A stretch of 64,000 bases of DNA, taken from positions 2,733,001-2,797,000 of the forward strand of contig NC_037638.1 of NCBI RefSeq assembly GCF_003254395.2, in the 5' to 3' direction. This document shows, piece by piece, positions 58,901-64,000 of this stretch. Source of the stretch: Apis mellifera (taxonomy: Eukaryota; Arthropoda; Insecta; Hymenoptera; Apidae). The notes beneath the pieces are model-generated. The model did no database searches. It had not been told where the DNA came from and saw only the letters and a list, made by a program, of their open reading frames with translations. How positions within the stretch are numbered: the stretch's first letter is position 1; each line of letters opens with the position of its first letter. The translations under genes and the position numbers were made by a program.

Positions 58901-61600
58901 CCTCGCCGTTTCGAGAAATTTCTCCGATTAATCTATGATTATCTTTTCGAAAATCTTTTGGAAAATCTCCTTCTCTTCTCTTGTAACTTGAAGTTTCGTT
59001 AAATTTTGACGATTGAGACAATGGAAGGAGAGACTTGTTTGGAAGAAAGAAATAAAAAGGAAGGAAAAAAGGAGAGGAAGGAAGGAATATTAGAAATATT
59101 GTATCGCATGACGGGGAAATCCAGGGATTACGTTATTCGTTAATAATCGCTTCCTGATAGCCGTTTCCTTGCGAGTGTAACGATCGTTAAAATTAACCAG
59201 CCGACCGCGACACGAGCGGTTTTATTTTCGCGCGAATCCCGGCATCCGCGGAATTATTCTGCCGGCAAATTGAATCCGTTAATAATTCCGTGGGAGGAGG
59301 GGGAGAGGAAGGGATTTTAACCATCTCCAATTAATGTAATTTTTAATTTTGCGAGAAAAATATAATTTTCGACAATGATACGAAAATCACGAATATACGA
59401 TCTCGTCACCGATGGAATTTCTATGCTCTTCGAGTTAATCGAGTTAGAAAATACGAAGATAGAATCGTTTCTCTTTTCTCTCTCTTCCTTTCTTTCGATA
59501 AAAATTAATATTAGATTTTTAAAAGTATTAAAAACATTTCAGCTAATTTATCTTTATTTCTTGGATCGATATTTCAAAATTTGTAAATCAAATTCGGATA
59601 TCGAGAAGCGATTCAAATTAATCGTGGAAACTTTGGCGAGAAAGAAAGAGGAAAAGAGCGGGGAACCGCACGAAACAAACGCACCGACCACCGCCGATCA
59701 ACCACCCTTTGGATCAGGCTTCGTTTCGCAGACTGGGGTTCCGCTTTCGAAACCCTTCCCCTTCCCCCTTCCAGACTTAAACCCTGTATCGGCCGCTTAA
59801 CCCCTCTTAATAATTCAATCATCTGTGGCAACCCGGCAATCTTGGAAACTAACGGTATCAGCGGAAGGATCAGAAAGGATCAATGGCCGATTCTGGTCTG
59901 GTAGCAGCCCTCTTCATCTCGAAAATCACCCTCCTCCCCCTCCTCAGAGAAGAATCGCCAAAGTCTACCGATAAAGTATAGAAAAACGTTCTCTCAGTAG
60001 TTTCTCCATCCGTAGGTACACGTGTACAGTCTGGTTCAGAAACATTTTCGAGGACATTTAACGATTTCGAACGAAGTTGTGAAATATTGATATCGTGTAA
60101 CAGATGTCGATTCGATAATTTAATTATTTAAATCATTGTTTAAATTGAAAGAGAAATTGGAAACATCTAATTCGAATAATTAAATATGTAATTTTTCTAA
60201 AAAATCATTCTTCTGAAATTTATTTATTCGAATCCAAAAAATTCTTTCGACTAATTTCTTTCTTTCATCTTCGTCACTTTTCTTTCTTTTTCTTTTCTTT
60301 TACTCACTCGTGAACGAGAGTGTACGCACACGTGATGGGAACACAGTAGGAGAAAGAGGAGGAGGAGGAGGAGGAGAGACGAGCGGCAGACGAGCACGTC
60401 GACTGCAAAATTCGTCGAACCCTGTGCAGTAGCAGGGAGTGGGAATATATGGTGGAAAGAGGGACGTGGATAGAGGGGGAGTGCTGTAAAGACTCCGCCG
60501 GAAGATTTCTCCTCGCAATCAGGACATCGTTTTCCGACGAGACGAGTGAAATCGGACCTGGCGGCGTTCGTTCACCGGTGGAAAAAAAGAGACGTGGACG
60601 GAAAATAACCGTGGAAACCGTGGAAGCGCGAATAAGGATGGAGGGGAGGATGAAGGGGAGGAAAAATGGGAGAGGAGAACAAAGAAATAAAAAAAAAAAG
60701 AAAGAAAAAAGGAGAAGAAAAAGGGAACGCGATTACTGGCTCCACCGATCCGACCATTGCGCCGCAAGTCCTTCTTCGCGGGTAACTTCCAATTTAACGG
60801 GAAGTGGTCATCGGAGGGACGACGACCTTCGAAATGACTGAGAGAAAAAAAATTGCAAATATTGGAAAATTCAATTTACGAGTAATGATTATTCGTTGTA
60901 TTTTTTCCCTCTAGCTTTAAAAAAAAAGAAGAAGAAGAAGGATTTATTTTCTAGGAAACATTGTTTGCGAATCATATTTGCACGGATAATTTACATTTAT
61001 CTTTTTATCTTTTAGGAGAGAAATATTATTTCTTGTTACCTCTCGTTATCGATATTTCCGATTTCTGTTATATGGCGAGATTCTCGGGATTATGACAGTT
61101 GGTTAACGCATTTTGTTTCCACGTATTACACATGCATGACGGCTCGATCCTGATTACGGTCCAATGTCGCACATGGCTGACGGCGATAATGTAACGTCCC
61201 CGAGTCGTTATCCGTAATTACGCATTATGCATGCACCGTATTGGATTTTCTTTAATCGGTCACGTTCCTCTACTTTTACCTCTCTATACATAATCGTCGT
61301 AATGTATCTTATCGATAACGTTATATTTGTCTTGGAAGAGAAAAAGAATTCTTATCTCGACACCGTTATCGTCCTTTTCTCGACTTTTCGCCTTCTTTCG
61401 CAAGATTATTTCGCAAGTTATTTTCAAAATGATCGGCCTCTACGATAAAGATAAAGACGTTGCCATTAAACTCCCTCGAACCTATATATATAATCGATCG
61501 TGATGATTCCTTTCACGGCGCGAATCTCAAAGCAATTTCATTTTCTCAAAATTTGTCTCCTTCTCCGAGTCACACGCAAAAGATCCAAAAACAAGACCGT
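58901..61600. other. Non-coding DNA
   Basis: AT-rich sequence alternates with a purine-rich patch at about 60340-60840 that includes (GGA)n at 60356-60376. A short patch at about 61130-61250 carries TAATTA (61216) and a TGCATGCA palindrome (about 61228-61235), which are homeodomain- and POU-like cores. The 141-codon plus-strand frame at 59375-59800 has no recognisable motif. Confidence 0.5.
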
Positions 61601-64000
61601 TTTTTCGTCAAACTTTGACTTCTCCTTTTTTCTCTCTACTCTTTCTCACACTTGAACACATTTTCCATTATTCCACACCTATTTTTTTCGAAGCAAGGCG
61701 ACAATTTCTTAAGCACGGACCTTCGCTCTCTCCCAAAGATCTCTCGAAAGCTCTCCTCGATCGATCGATCGCATTTGTCTCTTTTCGCGCGTGGAAAAAT
61801 TCGCGGTTTCTTTTTTTTCTCTCCACACCAGTTTCAGTTTCTATTTTCGCAATTTCCCACGTGCGGAGTCGTTGGGAGGAAGGTTCGGAGGCGGGAGTCG
61901 TTCCATCTGGTTTATCGGGGGACGTCGATCGCTGCCGCGAGCAGAAGACTGCAATTTTGAAGCCGGGGGGGGGAGCTTTTCGCACGGCTTTTCGTCGACA
62001 CTTTCGCCCTACCCCTCGCCTCCTCCTCCTTAACGTTCCTTCTCCTCCTTCTCGCCCCTCTCCCCTTATCGCGTTTATCGCGCCTCTCTCGTCTGACACG
62101 TTTGCGCGAAAGTCATTCCTAATCGATAACCGACGTCTGGCCACCTCCGTTTCGGGAGAATGTTTTTCGCCAAACTGCGTCTCGACGAATGTCGATTGCG
62201 TCTTCGATTCCCTCCCTTGCGGGCAAATTTCACGTTCACGATAGAAAGTTCGTGGGTTATGCGGGATCGTGGGGATGGGATCTATCCGGTTCTCCAACCA
62301 TTTGCGGTTCGATCCGTGTATTTTCCTTCGCTGTTCTCGAAATATTCGGCAGAGAGAACACTCGTACACGTTTTAATAATAATAATAAAACAAATAGTTT
62401 CTCCAGAACCACAGAGAAGGAGGATTTTTTAATCCTTTGCTAAAGTTTCCTCTTTCCTTCAATAAGAGTAAAAAAGTATAAGAATTAATACGGATAACAA
62501 TATACGGAATTTAATCGATGGATGTTTAAATATTATTACAATTGGAAATATTGCGTCATAATTATAAAGTGTGTTGTCCGTCGAGTTATAATTCGGATTT
62601 TCTTTTTTTTTCTTTTTCGAGAGGGAAGAAGATCTCGTTCTCTCGTGGCGAGAAGAAGGCGGCGGCTCGTTTGAATAAATATGGGGGGACGGGTTGGAAA
62701 TAAATGTCAAGTCGGTTTAACAGTTCTACCGCGAAATATTACCCGCTTTACAAATGCTAATTTCGGCCCGTGGCGCCGCGTGTTGCTTTTCCGCTGGATT
62801 ATCGTATCGAGGATGGCCAGACTCTTCGTTATCATCCTTGAGCATTTTCCATTTTTCCGCGTTTCTTTCTTCTGCCATTGTACCCGCGCAACCGTGAAAT
62901 CCGTCGGCATTTTCCGAAACAACGAGCCTTCCGATGAGGCTTCGCGTTCTGACGTGTTTCCGATTCCCCAGTTTTTCGATTATTCGTTACTCGCGAAAAC
63001 AAACCGGCAAACTTTCTCCTATTCATTGAAATACGATAAATAGAAATTATCAGCCTCGATGAATTCAATGATTATTGTACAACTTTTATTTTTATTATTA
63101 TCCGAGATGCTTCGAAATATATATTTTACGTTTGAGTTTGAATTTACCGCCGAATTTTTATTCGAAAGAAGAATGCTTCAAAAACTCGGTTTCTCTGTGA
63201 TTCATAATTTTCGAGAAATTGAATCGTTGAACGCAAAGAAAGACGAGATATCATCATCGAAGGAAAAACCAAAAAAGAGAGAGAGAGAGACAAGAAGAAG
63301 CGATCGAACAGAAGAATCGGATTAATTAAGACGAAAGCTCGACGTAACTATTCTCATTCTTATTTTCCCAAGTGGACAGGGCGAATAATTAGAAAGATAA
63401 TTACAACGAAAGTCACATCCGAGGACCAAGTGTCCAAGAGTCTATCTTTCTTTCTTCCTTCCTTTCTTTCTCTTTTCTCCCTCTCTCTCCCTTTTTCCTC
63501 TCCCCATCATCCCCTCTCCCGTTTCAACCGTGCCTCGTATTTTTTTGTAACTTTAATTATCACGTGTTCCCTGCAATTCCAGGCTACCAGGGATTTTCCA
63601 GCGCGTGTGGCCGCGCGCGTATACGTATACACGCGTTTACCCATTTAACCGGGGAGGCCATTTACTGGCAGCCGTGCTAAACGTAGTTATTCACGATAGC
63701 GGAGGCGCAACGAGCCCCCGTTCAATCTCCATTGGGAATTCGGCACGGCCGAAGCTAATTTCGGAGTCTGTTATCGACGTCGTAGGATTTTCAGCTCCAA
63801 TTTATTTCTACGCTCCAGTTCGGGAGCGGGCGGGGTTGGCGCGAGGCTGCTGGGACCGCCAAATATTCGGCTTAAATGCTCGGAGAAAAATAATTCCTTT
63901 GTTCGTTTGTTTGTCGCGTCGCTTGCTCGACACGCGCGATTACGATGTGTACATTCCTTCTTTCTTTCTTTTTTTTCTTTCCTTTTCCATAGTTGCAAAC
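61601..64000. other. Non-coding DNA at the right end of the window
   Basis: The GC-rich patch at about 61860-62330 is open for 209 codons on the plus strand (61615-62244) and 233 codons on the minus strand (61668-62369). The two frames almost coincide, which argues for composition rather than coding. An acceptor-like GTTCCCTGCAATTCCAG ends at 63582, and a CT-rich tract lies at about 63445-63520. No gene is supported. Confidence 0.5.

Noticed and set aside
61615..62369. Opposing open frames of 209 (plus) and 233 (minus) codons
   Set aside because: Both strands are open over nearly the same interval and neither product has a recognisable family, which points to base composition rather than coding.

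Overview
This looks like about 64 kb of insect nuclear DNA, most probably from a honeybee (Apis) or a close relative. The base composition is AT-rich but dense in CpG, with TCGA and CGAA everywhere, as is typical of Apis. The one recognisable gene remnant is a mariner-family transposase whose 29-bp terminal repeats resemble those of honeybee mariners. The species call is inference, because no host protein is available to confirm it.

There is no convincing host coding gene. The reading frames of 60-240 codons are short, low in complexity or open on both strands at once, and none shows a recognisable domain. No tRNA, rRNA, CRISPR array or bacterial-type operon is seen. The window is best read as non-coding DNA, plausibly the inside of one or more very long introns plus intergenic sequence.

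Layout. 1-20.8 kb is single-copy AT-rich sequence with GC-richer patches, a diverged duplicated segment (2.57 and 3.65 kb), an enhancer-like patch (12.3 kb), a TATA plus initiator promoter candidate (17.5 kb) and a recursive-splice-like site (19.72 kb). 20.8-28.6 kb holds three tandem arrays of 125-215 bp units. 30.2-30.7 kb is a near-perfect 262-bp tandem duplication. 33-42 kb holds microsatellites, a candidate non-coding exon (39.8-40.1 kb) and a second recursive-splice-like site (41.43 kb). 42.4-43.6 kb is a fourth tandem array. 46.695-47.631 kb is a 937-bp internally deleted mariner. 47.6-64 kb is single-copy DNA with GC-rich patches, AGATGGCGC (CTCF-core-like) motifs near 53.6-54.0 kb and an acceptor-like site at 56.17 kb.

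The most interesting signal is the pair of plus-strand sites in which a long pyrimidine tract and CAG run directly into a strong donor (CAG|GTAAGC and CAG|GTGAGT). Each is followed about 60 nt later by a second donor (GTAAGA at +61, GTAAGC at +58). That is the layout of recursive-splicing ratchet points with a recursive exon. Two of them on the same strand, 21.7 kb apart, suggest one long plus-strand intron spliced in steps. This is a sequence-based inference and would need RNA data.
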